From: Salivita marina
GTDB lineage: Bacteria; Pseudomonadota; Gammaproteobacteria; Pseudomonadales; Azotimanducaceae
DNA length: 64,000 bases
Direction: 5' to 3'
Assembly: GCA_038144425.1 (NCBI GenBank)
Contig: JAYQNS010000004.1
Location: 372,001 to 436,000, forward strand
Part shown: one piece after another, positions 55,936 to 64,000 of the stretch
Layout: the number at the start of each line of letters is the position of its first letter
How positions within the stretch are numbered: the stretch's first letter is position 1
Notes under the pieces: generated by a model
What the model saw: only the letters and a program-made list of their open reading frames with translations
Told to the model about the DNA's origin: nothing
Database searches by the model: none
Translations under genes and position numbers: made by a program

Positions 55936-57198
55936 CTAGGCGGCGAGGCGTTTCATTACGGCGACGAAGGCGTCCAGCTCGTCAAGGGTGGTATAGAGAT
56001 TCGGCGTGACGCGCAGCCCCCGCACTCCCGGCCGATCGATCCCCACGGTGAAGATGCGGTGCTCTTCAAGAAGGGTTTTCGCCAGATCTCGGGGATCCCA
56101 CCGCTCTAGACCGACGTTACCAATACCCCCATGGCGCGCCGGATCCGCCGGCGTATTCACGACAACGCCTGGAGCGGCGCGCAGCTGCTCGCTCCAATAG
56201 CGCTGAAGGAAATGGAGGCGCGCTGCCTTGCGTGGAAGACCCAGGGCCGCTTGGTATTCCAAAGCGTCGAGAATGCCGAGATCCACGTGCACGGGATCCG
56301 TCCCCGTGTGGTTTAGCCGGCGAATATCGTCATCGGGCAGATCCCGCGCCGCAAGCAAGGGCCACAGGGCAGGGATCTTTTCCTTCTTCACATAAAGCAA
56401 CCCCGCGCCTAGGGGCGCGCTCAGCCACTTGTGAAGGCTGGCCCCGTAGTAGTCGCAGTCAAGCTCGTCCATCTGGAAGGGCACGTGAGCATAGGCGTGA
56501 GCCCCATCTACTAGCACCTCAACGCCCCGGGCGTGAGCCATATCGCAGATCTTCCGCACCGGCAGCACCTGTCCGGTGATGTTGATCATGTGGCTGATCA
56601 TCAGCAGGCGGGTTTTGTCCGTGATGGCGTCGGCGTACAGCGCCACCAATGCCTCATCGCTTTCCGGGTGATTCGGCACGGAGATCACCTTATTCACGAC
56701 GCCGTAGCGCCGTGCCACTAGCTTGAAGTGATTCTGCATGGCGCCGTAATCCTGCGCCGCCATCACCGCCTCATCCCCGGCTTTCCAGTCCAGCCCCCCG
56801 ATGACCAAATCAAGGGATTCAGTGGCATTACGAGTAATGGCGATTTCTTCCGCCGGCGCCCCCACCACCGCACCCACCTTCTCCGCCACGAGGCGTTTAT
56901 TGTCCTGCCGGTCCGTGCGCATGTAGTAGGCGCCTTCGTAATTGATGCGCCGCAGGTGCGCCACCTGACGCTCCAACGTGGCCTCGGGCATGAAGCAGTA
57001 GTAGCCGTTCTCAAGATTGATGTAATCGGGCTTTAGGCGGTAATCCCCGCGCACGGACCGCCAGAAGCCTTCGTCCTGCGCGAGCGCCTCAGCGCTCTTC
57101 CCCGAGACCGCCGCGACAGCCTGATGCACCTGCGATAACAGCAGGGGCGCTGCCACGGTAGCCAGGGTGGAGCCTTTCAAGAATGCGCGTCGATCCAT
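55936..57198 (-). CDS. Tat-exported class V aminotransferase-like PLP enzyme
   Basis: A 420-residue PLP-dependent class V aminotransferase-fold protein, with a twin-arginine signal (MDRRAFLKGSTLATVAAPLL). Cofactor lysine in YYGASLHKWLSAPLGAG, aspartate in VEVLVDGAHAYAHVP, and ITRNATESLDLVIGG near the N-terminus, like isopenicillin N epimerase and cysteine desulfurase-like proteins. Export by Tat with its cofactor would place it in the periplasm. The start at 57198 has GGGAGG eight bases upstream. Reaction not known. It lies downstream of the lipoprotein gene on the same strand, 64 bases apart. Confidence 0.88.
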   Translation of the reverse strand: MDRRAFLKGSTLATVAAPLLLSQVHQAVAAVSGKSAEALAQDEGFWRSVRGDYRLKPDYINLENGYYCFMPEATLERQVAHLRRINYEGAYYMRTDRQDNKRLVAEKVGAVVGAPAEEIAITRNATESLDLVIGGLDWKAGDEAVMAAQDYGAMQNHFKLVARRYGVVNKVISVPNHPESDEALVALYADAITDKTRLLMISHMINITGQVLPVRKICDMAHARGVEVLVDGAHAYAHVPFQMDELDCDYYGASLHKWLSAPLGAGLLYVKKEKIPALWPLLAARDLPDDDIRRLNHTGTDPVHVDLGILDALEYQAALGLPRKAARLHFLQRYWSEQLRAAPGVVVNTPADPARHGGIGNVGLERWDPRDLAKTLLEEHRIFTVGIDRPGVRGLRVTPNLYTTLDELDAFVAVMKRLAA

Positions 57199-57262
57199 GG
57201 GTGACCTCCCTTTCCCGTGATGCATCGATTATGGGGCGGGTGGGGAAGGGACGAAAAGGGGG

Positions 57263-58348
57263 CTAGGAGCCCGCCGGAATGGTCAGCACCGGGGCCGAGG
57301 TATCGCCCCGCTGCCCCGCCTGGAGAGCAAAAAGCTGCGTCAAGAGTGAGAAGGTGGCCTTGGAGTCAGCGTCCCGGTCATCGATATAAAACCAGTGATC
57401 CCGGTAGGGAATAGCCACGGCGGCGCCCTCCGGAGGCCCCTTCGCGACGTGCACCGCGAGCAGCCCCCCCAGAACCCCATCCCAAGGAAAGGGCCGACCG
57501 GCGGCATCGCGAGTGGTCACCACAAGCCCCGCGTTCCGATGGGCCTCCGGCACCGCCACTCCATTCGCTAGGAAGTACAGCACACCGTTCAGGGACCGAG
57601 TTTGAATCACGATCTCCTCGCCGGTCCCGGCCTGGGCGCCAGCGCGAAGTGGGTAAGCCGCCTTCCCTTCCTGCAGGCCTAGCAGTTTCTGGAGCGATCG
57701 AAAGGCCGGAAGCGCGGCCCCGTCCGCCGTCACGGCTAGGGTAAGGACCGCCGCATCCCCCGTGCCTTTTCGGCCGAGCAACAGGGCGTCCTCCAGCTGC
57801 AGGGCCCTTAGGTCCTTGGCAAAGGCGGCGAATTCAGCGAACTCCGGCGCTTGAGCCGGCGTAGGCCCGGAGGCCGTAACCGCGTTGCGAAGGCCATTGG
57901 CCCGCTGCACGGCCAGGCGGAAGAGCCGCTCCGTGCTCCATCCCGAGTGGTTTAGGAGCACCAGGGCATCCAGGCTGAGGGGCGACAGAAGACGGCGAGC
58001 GAAGTCCTCCCCTTGGAGAGGCGCATAGGAAATGGTTGGGGTTTCGCTAAAACCGCCTTCGACGGACAGGGCGATATCGTCATCAATCCGGAAGCCTTCA
58101 ATGGCGAATCCCGCACCAGCGCTGGGGGCGAAGCGAAACTGGGTCGTGACAGCACTCACTTCAAGGAAGAAGGGGCGATCGCGGTAGCGAAGGCGAACGA
58201 GATTCGCGAGGAGTTGCTCATCCGCCGTATCCCTCAGCACCTCGTTATAGCTGCCCCGGGCTGTTTCCAGGGCTCGAGGGCCCACCCCCGCGCAGCCCAG
58301 CAAGACGGCTAGGCAGAGAATCAGAAGCACCAGGGACCGGCGAGGCAT
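57263..58348 (-). CDS. Predicted lipoprotein of unknown function
   Basis: 361 residues with a lipoprotein signal (LILCLAVLLGCAGVGP, lipobox LLGC). The mature part contains ETARGSYNEVLRDTADEQLLANLVRLRYRD (shortened here by position, residues about 29-58), a motif of small hypothetical lipoproteins, then a mixed domain with HWFYIDDRDADSKATFSLL and VLTIPAGS at the end. I do not recognise a function. The start at 58348 has AAGGG upstream. It is divergent from selO. Confidence 0.75.
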   Translation of the reverse strand: MPRRSLVLLILCLAVLLGCAGVGPRALETARGSYNEVLRDTADEQLLANLVRLRYRDRPFFLEVSAVTTQFRFAPSAGAGFAIEGFRIDDDIALSVEGGFSETPTISYAPLQGEDFARRLLSPLSLDALVLLNHSGWSTERLFRLAVQRANGLRNAVTASGPTPAQAPEFAEFAAFAKDLRALQLEDALLLGRKGTGDAAVLTLAVTADGAALPAFRSLQKLLGLQEGKAAYPLRAGAQAGTGEEIVIQTRSLNGVLYFLANGVAVPEAHRNAGLVVTTRDAAGRPFPWDGVLGGLLAVHVAKGPPEGAAVAIPYRDHWFYIDDRDADSKATFSLLTQLFALQAGQRGDTSAPVLTIPAGS

Positions 58349-58451
58349 GGGGCAACACCCTTGGTAAAAAAGGCCTATGGTAACGCGCTGGCCGTGGGCG
58401 GTGCTACGCGGCGCCCTTGCCCTGGGCTCCGCGAGCCGTACACTCCCCGCC

Positions 58452-60056
58452 ATGACCACCCATATTCCAGCGCTTCCGCCGCTCACGCAGCACTACGCCG
58501 CCCTGCTCCCCGCGGACCCGGAACGGGGCGCTACGCCCCGCGCCCCGCGCAACGCCCTGTTCTCCTTTGTCGAACCAACTCCGGTCGCTGCGCCCCGGGC
58601 TCTGGTGCTTAACGAAGCACTGGGTACGGAGCTCGGCCTGAGCCCCGAGGCCCTGCGCAGCCCGACTCTACTGGCCTGCCTGGCGGGAAACGCTTCCTGG
58701 CCCGGGGCCAGGCCCTATGCCATGACCTACGGGGGCCATCAGTTTGGCACCTGGGCCGGGCAGCTGGGTGATGGGCGTGCGATCAACCTTGGGGATCTCA
58801 TCGATCAAGCGGAGCGCCGCCAATGCCTGCAACTGAAGGGCGCAGGCCCTACCCCCTACTCCCGCGGCGCGGACGGCCGCGCCGTGTTGCGGTCATCCCT
58901 TCGAGAATACGTTTGCAGCGAGGCCATGGCAGCCCTTGGCGTCCCCACCACCCGGGCCCTTGCCCTGCTGACGACCGGGGACGGCGTACTGCGCGACCGC
59001 TTCTACGACGGCCAGGTGGAAGCCGAGCCCGGCGCCATCGTTTGCCGGGTGGCGGAAAGCTTCCTGCGCTTTGGGCATTTTGAACTGCTGGCGGCCCGGC
59101 AGGAGCCGGAAACGCTCCGGACGCTTCTCGACTACCTGAGAACGCACCATTTCCCCGAAATTTCTGGCACGGACAAGGCCCGCTATCTCGCGCTGTACGA
59201 AGCCATCTGCCAACGCACCGCCGCGCTGGTGGCGAAGTGGACGGGGCTCGGCTTTGTCCACGGCGTTCTGAACACGGACAACCTATCCGTACTGGGCCTC
59301 ACCATCGACTATGGCCCCTACGGCTGGCTCGATCGCTACACCCCAGGCTGGACCCCTAACACCAGCGACCACGGAGGCCGCTATCGCTTTGAGCAGCAGG
59401 CTGCTGTCGCCCAGTGGAATTTGGCTCAGCTAGGCAATGCGCTGTATCTAGTGGTTGAGGACGCGCCGGCGCTCCAGGCCATCCTGAACGACTTCGAAAC
59501 CCACTATCGGCGCTACTGGCAGGACGAAATGGCCGCCAAGCTCGGCCTGAGCCGTTTCGAACCTCGGGACGAGGGCCTCGTCAGCGAGCTTCTTGGGCTG
59601 ATGGAAGAAGCGCAGGTCGATCCGACCCTGTGCTTCCGCTATCTGGCCGACGTCCCCGCCATCGAAGCGGTTCGCGCCGGTGCCCCCCGAGGGGCAGCGC
59701 TTACGGAAGCCCTCGCCCCGTGCTTTTACGATGACGCCCCCTTGGACCTTACCCGCCGGGAACCCTGGGAAGCCTGGCTATTGCGCTACGGCGCTCGGCT
59801 CCATGCAGACCCCGCGGATCCGGCCACCCGGCAGGAACGCATGAACGGGAAAAACCCCGCACTGATTCCCCGCAATTACCTCACCCAGCAGGCTATCGAT
59901 GGCCTAGCAGACGGGGATGAGGCGCCGCTCCAGCGCCTGCTGGCTGGCCTCCGTCGACCCTATGCACCCACGGCGGAGGACGCGCCGCTCCTGGGAAGGC
60001 GCCCGGCCTGGGCGGAAGCCCATCCCGGGTGTACGGCCCTCTCCTGCAGTTCATGA
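58452..60056 (+). CDS. selO: SelO, protein adenylyltransferase (YdiU)
   Basis: A 534-residue pseudokinase-fold AMPylator of the SelO family: MTYGGHQFGTWAGQLGDGRA, QLKGAGPTPYSRGADGRAVL, TRALALLTTGDGV, GFVHGVLNTDNLSVLG and DYGPYGWLDRY are all present. It transfers AMP from ATP to protein Ser/Thr/Tyr. The C-terminus is LSCSS, with Cys where some members have selenocysteine. The ATG at 58452 is preferred to an upstream extension that overlaps the lipoprotein promoter region. Its stop overlaps the RNase J start by ATGA. Confidence 0.93.
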   Translation: MTTHIPALPPLTQHYAALLPADPERGATPRAPRNALFSFVEPTPVAAPRALVLNEALGTELGLSPEALRSPTLLACLAGNASWPGARPYAMTYGGHQFGTWAGQLGDGRAINLGDLIDQAERRQCLQLKGAGPTPYSRGADGRAVLRSSLREYVCSEAMAALGVPTTRALALLTTGDGVLRDRFYDGQVEAEPGAIVCRVAESFLRFGHFELLAARQEPETLRTLLDYLRTHHFPEISGTDKARYLALYEAICQRTAALVAKWTGLGFVHGVLNTDNLSVLGLTIDYGPYGWLDRYTPGWTPNTSDHGGRYRFEQQAAVAQWNLAQLGNALYLVVEDAPALQAILNDFETHYRRYWQDEMAAKLGLSRFEPRDEGLVSELLGLMEEAQVDPTLCFRYLADVPAIEAVRAGAPRGAALTEALAPCFYDDAPLDLTRREPWEAWLLRYGARLHADPADPATRQERMNGKNPALIPRNYLTQQAIDGLADGDEAPLQRLLAGLRRPYAPTAEDAPLLGRRPAWAEAHPGCTALSCSS

Positions 60057-61465
60057 GCCTCGCTAGCCCTGGCGCCAGCGATCTCTGGTTTCTCCCGCTC
60101 GGCGGCACTGGTGAAATCGGGATGAACCTCAACCTTTACGGCCACGACGATCGCTGGCTCATGGTGGACTGTGGCGTCACCTTTGCCGAGCACGGCTCTA
60201 AAGATCCCCACGTGCAAATGGCGGATCCGGCCTTTATCGAGGCCCTCCGGCACTCCCTCTGCGGCCTGGTGCTCACCCATGGCCACGAGGATCACCTCGG
60301 CGCCGTTGCCCACCTCTGGCCCCGGCTCCGGTGCCCAGTCCTCTGTACCCCCTTTGCTGCTGCGGTGCTGGCCAACAAGCTTCGGGAAGCCGGTCTTCAG
60401 GGCAAGGTGCCCCTCACGGTCCTGCCCCCGGACAGCCCTTTCTCCCTCGGGCCTTTCCAGCTCCGCTACCTCACCATGACCCACTCCCTCCCGGAGGCCC
60501 AGGCTCTGGTCCTCTCTACGGCGGCGGGCACGGTGTTTCACACCGGCGATTGGAAGCTCGACGGCGCGCCCGGGCTGGGGATGCCCCCGCCGGAGAGCAC
60601 CCTTCGCGCTCTGGGCGATAGGGGGATTGATGCGCTGGTAGGGGACTCCACCAACGCCCTCACCCCGGGCTATTCCCTGTCCGAGGGTTCGCTAGAGCGG
60701 GACCTGGCGAAGCTTATTCAAGGCGCGCCGGGACGGGTGGTCATTACCGCCTTCGGCAGCAATATCGCTCGGCTCCACCTCATTGCTCGGCTGGCCGCCC
60801 GCTTTGACCGCACGCCGACCCTCCTGGGCCGGTCCCTGCGCACCATGGCCCAGGCCGCGGCGACGAGCGGATACTGGGATCCAGAGCGGCGCTACATCGA
60901 CAGCCGAGACGCCGCTTACCTCCCGGCGGACGCCTGCCTTGCGGTGGCCACGGGAAGCCAGGGGGACCCAGGCGCCGCCCTCGATCGCCTATCGCGCAAT
61001 CGCCACCCGGACCTTCTGCTCGAGGCGGGGGATCGGGTGATCTTTAGCGCCCGAGCCATCCCGGGGAATGAACCGCTGATCGAGGCGCTCGTGGAACGCT
61101 TAAAGCGCCTTGGGGTGGAGGTGATTAGCGCCGAAGATCACCAAATTCATGCCTCTGGACACCCGGCGCAGGAGGAGTTGAAAACTCTCTACGGCTGGCT
61201 TAGGCCCGAACTGGTGGTGCCGACCCACGGCACTCCCAGCCATATGCGCGCTCACGGCCAGCTGGCCCAGCGGGACTGCGGCATTCGAGCCTTGACGGGC
61301 CTGAACGGGGACCTGTTTATGTTGCGTCCTCAAGCGGGGGTCCGCCGGGGCTGGGCCCCGGTGGGTCGGCTGGGGTCGGCCCCAAGGGCCTCGTGCCCGT
61401 CGGCGCGGAAGCGGAAGACGCTTAAGCGAAGGCGTCCCCAAGGAACGCAAGGATGGCGTCGGTAA
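60053..61465 (+). CDS. Ribonuclease J-like metallo-beta-lactamase enzyme, C-terminal frameshift
   Basis: A beta-CASP/metallo-beta-lactamase ribonuclease of the RNase J group: LWFLPLGGTGEIGMNLNLYG opening, zinc motif LTHGHEDHLGA, and beta-CASP regions DALVGDSTNAL, VVITAFGSNIARLH, ATGSQGDPGAALDRL and VPTHGTPSHMRAHGQLA. It probably processes or degrades RNA 5' ends. Shorter than canonical RNase J (about 457 against 555). As written the frame runs to 61465, but its last 27 or so residues are off: a missing base in the G-rich stretch at 61336-61376 would give GPKGLVPVGAEAEDA and a stop at 61425, exactly overlapping the convergent hydrolase by four bases. ATGA coupling to selO. Confidence 0.85.
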   Translation: MSLASPGASDLWFLPLGGTGEIGMNLNLYGHDDRWLMVDCGVTFAEHGSKDPHVQMADPAFIEALRHSLCGLVLTHGHEDHLGAVAHLWPRLRCPVLCTPFAAAVLANKLREAGLQGKVPLTVLPPDSPFSLGPFQLRYLTMTHSLPEAQALVLSTAAGTVFHTGDWKLDGAPGLGMPPPESTLRALGDRGIDALVGDSTNALTPGYSLSEGSLERDLAKLIQGAPGRVVITAFGSNIARLHLIARLAARFDRTPTLLGRSLRTMAQAAATSGYWDPERRYIDSRDAAYLPADACLAVATGSQGDPGAALDRLSRNRHPDLLLEAGDRVIFSARAIPGNEPLIEALVERLKRLGVEVISAEDHQIHASGHPAQEELKTLYGWLRPELVVPTHGTPSHMRAHGQLAQRDCGIRALTGLNGDLFMLRPQAGVRRGWAPVGRLGSAPRASCPSARKRKTLKRRRPQGTQGWRR

Positions 61466-62276
61466 AGGCGTCGTTCCGATCGCCGGCCACCATGTGGCCA
61501 GCGCCGGCCACATCCACAAAGCCTGCCGACGGCGCCGCGGCGCGGAACGCCGCCACCCCCGCCTCCGACACCAGCTCACTCATGCGACCACGCACCAGCA
61601 ACTGTGGGCACCGGATAGCCCCCAGGGCCGCTTCGAGGCGCAGAGCCGTTCGCTCCCTATCCTGATGCCGACCCTCCTTCATAAACGCCGGATCCCAGTG
61701 CCAGCGCCAGCGTCCATCGTCCCCAAGGCGAAGGTTCTTCTTCAGCCCTTCAAGATTCCGTCGCCCCCGGCGCCGGGGCAGGTAGGCCTCGATGGCCTCC
61801 GCCGCGTCTTCCAGCTCGGCGAAGCCTTCGGTCATGTTGGCGCGCATGAAACCGACGATGCCGGCCACGCCCTCCGCTTCTAGCCGTGGAGTAACGTCGA
61901 CGAAGATCACCCCAGAGAAGGTGCCCGGGGCGAGCTCTCCTTCCGCGAGCATGGTGGCCATGCCCCCCAGGGACGCCCCCACGGCCATGCAGGGCTGGGG
62001 CAAGGTTTTCGCCACGGCCACCAGGTCGGCGGCGAAGGCCTCATTACTGTAGTCCTGAATCGGGCACCAATCGCTGTCCCCGTGGCCCCGAAGATCGAGG
62101 GCCACGGCCAGCCATCCAGCAGACGCCAGGGCCTTCGCGGTGCCGCCCCAGGCGTAGCGGGTCTGCCCGCCCCCATGGGCAAGGAGCACGCTGCCCTTGG
62201 GCTGAGCCGGCCCCTCCACCTGGGCGCGAAGCACGAGGCCATTGGGCCGGTGCCAACTGCGATGTTCTGAAATCAT
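61422..62276 (-). CDS. Alpha/beta hydrolase
   Basis: A 284-residue alpha/beta hydrolase: LLAHGGGQTRYAWGGTAK, ALDLRGHGDSDW, the nucleophile elbow VGASLGGMATMLAEG and a C-terminal His in VAGAGHMVAGDRN. The fold and the DLRGHGDS motif fit peroxidase/epoxide-hydrolase-like or lipase-type hydrolases. SD AGGGGGAA precedes the start. It is followed upstream by a TetR regulator on the same strand, 41 bases away, that may control it. Confidence 0.9.
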   Translation of the reverse strand: MISEHRSWHRPNGLVLRAQVEGPAQPKGSVLLAHGGGQTRYAWGGTAKALASAGWLAVALDLRGHGDSDWCPIQDYSNEAFAADLVAVAKTLPQPCMAVGASLGGMATMLAEGELAPGTFSGVIFVDVTPRLEAEGVAGIVGFMRANMTEGFAELEDAAEAIEAYLPRRRGRRNLEGLKKNLRLGDDGRWRWHWDPAFMKEGRHQDRERTALRLEAALGAIRCPQLLVRGRMSELVSEAGVAAFRAAAPSAGFVDVAGAGHMVAGDRNDAFTDAILAFLGDAFA

Positions 62277-62317
62277 GTATTCCCCCTAAGACCGCGAGGG
62301 TACATCAAGGCCAAATC

Positions 62318-62980
62318 CTAGACGGCTTCGGCCGGGGCTTGGAGCAGGGCTTCCATCAGGCGGGGAAGGTCAGTGAGGAACGCCTTGGCTGCCTTGCCGC
62401 GAAAATGACCGTGGCGCCGGAGCCACTGCACCATGGCCATGAGGATAAAGCGCCGGCCCAAATTGAAGCGTTGCCGGAGCAAGGGAAAGGGGACCTCAGA
62501 AAAGGTGCTCACTAAACGCTGCCGCGCCTCGAGTTCCGGGGCGCGATCGTAACGATCAAGGAGCGTCTCAAACTCCCCTTCAGAGGAACACACCAAGTCA
62601 GCGATCCCCTGGAAGTAGGCGAGAAAGCCCTCATCACGGCCCGCGAGGCTGGCAATGGATTGCACGTGAATCCCGATAAGATCCTGAACGAAGAAGGGCT
62701 CCTTTCGGTTGAGCAGCTTTTCGATCAACGCCCCCCGATACCCAGCGAGCTGGTCCAGGCGCCGCTCGTGCAGGGCCTCGATCAGCCCCTGCCGTCCGCC
62801 AAAATGGTAATGCAGCGCCGACTCATTGCGCTGTCCCGCAGCCCGCAGGATGGCCCGCGTGGTCACCGCCCCAAAGCCTTTCTTGGCAAAGAGCGTTTCC
62901 GCCGCATCGAGGAGTCGATCGCGCGTCGGGGACGCCGCGCCGCGCCGAGAAGGTGGGCTCTCCATGGGAAGGATCCACAT
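62318..62980 (-). CDS. TetR-family transcriptional regulator
   Basis: A 220-residue TetR regulator with the N-terminal helix-turn-helix TRDRLLDAAETLFAKKGFGA and VTTRAILRAAGQRNESALHYHFGG, then a ligand-binding domain (YFQGIADLVCSSEGEF, FILMAMVQWLRRHG). A second ATG at 62965 may be the true start. It lies between the nitronate monooxygenase and the alpha/beta hydrolase genes on the same strand, and probably regulates one or both. Confidence 0.88.
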   Translation of the reverse strand: MWILPMESPPSRRGAASPTRDRLLDAAETLFAKKGFGAVTTRAILRAAGQRNESALHYHFGGRQGLIEALHERRLDQLAGYRGALIEKLLNRKEPFFVQDLIGIHVQSIASLAGRDEGFLAYFQGIADLVCSSEGEFETLLDRYDRAPELEARQRLVSTFSEVPFPLLRQRFNLGRRFILMAMVQWLRRHGHFRGKAAKAFLTDLPRLMEALLQAPAEAV

Positions 62981-63063
62981 TAATGAAGGTGCCTTATATT
63001 AGCGAACCCAGCGACCTAAGACACGCCCTGGGGCACCTCAGGCCCCAGGGGTCGGGGCTAAAG

Positions 63064-64000
63064 CTAGCGGTGGAGGTTCGAGGCCCGCTGGAGGGCTTGC
63101 TCCGCGCTGTAGACCATTTCCCGCAGGATCTCCGCTGCCGGACGAACCGCCTTCACCATGCCGATGCCCTGGCCGGCGAAGCCCGGATTGATATCGCCCC
63201 GCTGAGCCCGATTGGCCGCGGCCAGCACGGGAGAAGCAACCATCCCCTGGTAGGGCATGGTCAGGGGCTCCTTCCCTTCCCGCACCCAGTAATCGGTCCA
63301 AAGGCTGCGAATGATGCGCGCGGGCTTGCCCGTCACGGCGCGGGAAATGGTGGTGCCGTCTTCTTCCGCATCCACAATGGCCTGCTTCTGAAAATCGAAG
63401 ATTCCCGCCTCGTCGGAGGCGAGGAATGCCGAGCCCACCCAAACCCCCTCGGCGCCGAGCATGAAGGCCGCAGCCACGCCACGCCCATCACCAATGCCGC
63501 CAGCCCCAAGAATGGGCAGGTCACCGACCGCATCCACCACCTGGGGAATGAGCGCCATGGTGCCAATGGGGGAGTTATGGCCCCCACCGTCATGGCCCTG
63601 GGCTACGATGAAATCGACGCCGGAGCTTTTTACCTGCACCGCGTGCTTCACCTTGCCCACCACGGCGCCCACCTTGGTGCCGTTGGCCTTGAGCCGATCC
63701 ATCCAGGGTCCGGGATTGCCAAGGCCCGACACGTAAACGGGCACCTGCTCCTCAATAACCACTTCCATCTGGGCTTCAAAAAACTCTGCGGACAGGGGCA
63801 GGGGCTCATCAGGATCTCGGGTGACCTTAAGGCTTTCCGGATCCGGGGCCTCAAGGCCGAATTCATCCATAAATTGCTGGGCAAAACCCTGGAGAGGCGC
63901 TACCTGCTCCGCAGGGGAGGGCGCTTCACCGGCCTGCTGTTGATCCCGGGCCCGGCGGACGGACGCAGGCAGCAGCGTGTCCACGCCAAAGGGCTTATCG
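63064..64000 (-). CDS. Nitronate monooxygenase (2-nitropropane dioxygenase-like), 5' part outside window
   Basis: The visible 312 residues are the larger part of an FMN-dependent nitronate monooxygenase-like TIM barrel: DKPFGVDTLLP at the upstream edge, ANGTKVGAVVGKVKHAVQ, the catalytic-region QGHDGGGHNSPIGTMALIP and FMN-phosphate loop GAGGIGDGRGVAAAFMLGAEG with WVGSAFLAS. The frame stays open to the right edge. Family members oxidise alkyl nitronates, but many act on other substrates. Upstream of the TetR and hydrolase genes. Confidence 0.9.
   Translation of the reverse strand, partial: DKPFGVDTLLPASVRRARDQQQAGEAPSPAEQVAPLQGFAQQFMDEFGLEAPDPESLKVTRDPDEPLPLSAEFFEAQMEVVIEEQVPVYVSGLGNPGPWMDRLKANGTKVGAVVGKVKHAVQVKSSGVDFIVAQGHDGGGHNSPIGTMALIPQVVDAVGDLPILGAGGIGDGRGVAAAFMLGAEGVWVGSAFLASDEAGIFDFQKQAIVDAEEDGTTISRAVTGKPARIIRSLWTDYWVREGKEPLTMPYQGMVASPVLAAANRAQRGDINPGFAGQGIGMVKAVRPAAEILREMVYSAEQALQRASNLHR

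Overview
The window is high-GC (roughly two thirds G+C by eye), densely coded bacterial chromosome. It looks like an aerobic, probably marine gammaproteobacterium with a large lipid and CoA-thioester metabolism, in the style of the Halieaceae (OM60/NOR5) and relatives. That placement is an inference from gene content: many acyl-CoA dehydrogenases, enoyl-CoA hydratases and MaoC hydratases, two TonB-dependent receptors, LutABC, a stand-alone EF-G, SelO and nitronate monooxygenase. There is no rRNA, tRNA, CRISPR array, prophage or insertion sequence that I can see.

Layout. Positions 1-10100 hold an alkylsulfatase-type metallohydrolase (cut by the left edge), gamma-glutamyltransferase, an amidase, an FAD-linked hydroxyacid oxidase, a secreted NTF2-like protein, an SDR, a GH36 alpha-galactosidase, a ChaC-like cyclotransferase and an SH3-domain membrane protein. 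Positions 10200-16050 hold acyl-CoA dehydrogenase, DAO-type oxidase, enoyl-CoA hydratase, alpha/beta hydrolase, acyl-CoA ligase and a DksA-like protein. Positions 16050-19530 are a lactate-utilisation operon lutA-lutB-clpP-lutC in which a ClpP protease is embedded. Positions 19600-25200 hold an esterase (frameshifted), a YciI-like protein, a D-2-hydroxyacid dehydrogenase, acetoacetyl-CoA synthetase and a TcyP-like symporter. Positions 25200-31850 hold a two-subunit MaoC-type hydratase with an enoyl-CoA hydratase, an MscS channel, a secreted protein-OmpR-EnvZ type operon and a thiolase. Positions 32000-36700 hold a TonB-dependent receptor and a predicted beta-helix lipoprotein, each interrupted by a compensated pair of frameshifts. 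Positions 37000-41850 hold an SMP-30 protein, a MaoC hydratase, a CoA-ester lyase (frameshifted), an acyl-CoA dehydrogenase and a flippase-like membrane protein. Positions 41880-48000 hold a photolyase fused to an FAD oxidoreductase, DUF2256-DUF3253, SirB2-like, two alpha/beta hydrolases and a CinA-nucleotidyltransferase fusion. Positions 48000-64000 hold a second TonB receptor, a MATE exporter, enoyl-CoA hydratase, EF-G, a Tat-exported class V aminotransferase, a lipoprotein, SelO, an RNase J-like enzyme, a hydrolase, a TetR regulator and a nitronate monooxygenase cut by the right edge.

The genes read as a catabolic chromosome segment. Outer-membrane receptors and esterases bring in substrates, acyl-CoA ligases activate them, and dehydrogenases, hydratases, thiolase and CoA-ester lyase degrade them; lactate and acetoacetate are also used. 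Gene packing is extreme: same-strand neighbours often overlap by ATGA or GTGA, and six convergent pairs overlap by exactly four bases through their stop codons.

Caution: at least six loci carry single-base indels, mostly in short G or C runs, and downstream homology resumes perfectly. The simplest reading is uncorrected sequencing or assembly error, so the 'pseudogenes' here should not be taken as decayed genes without read-level checking.
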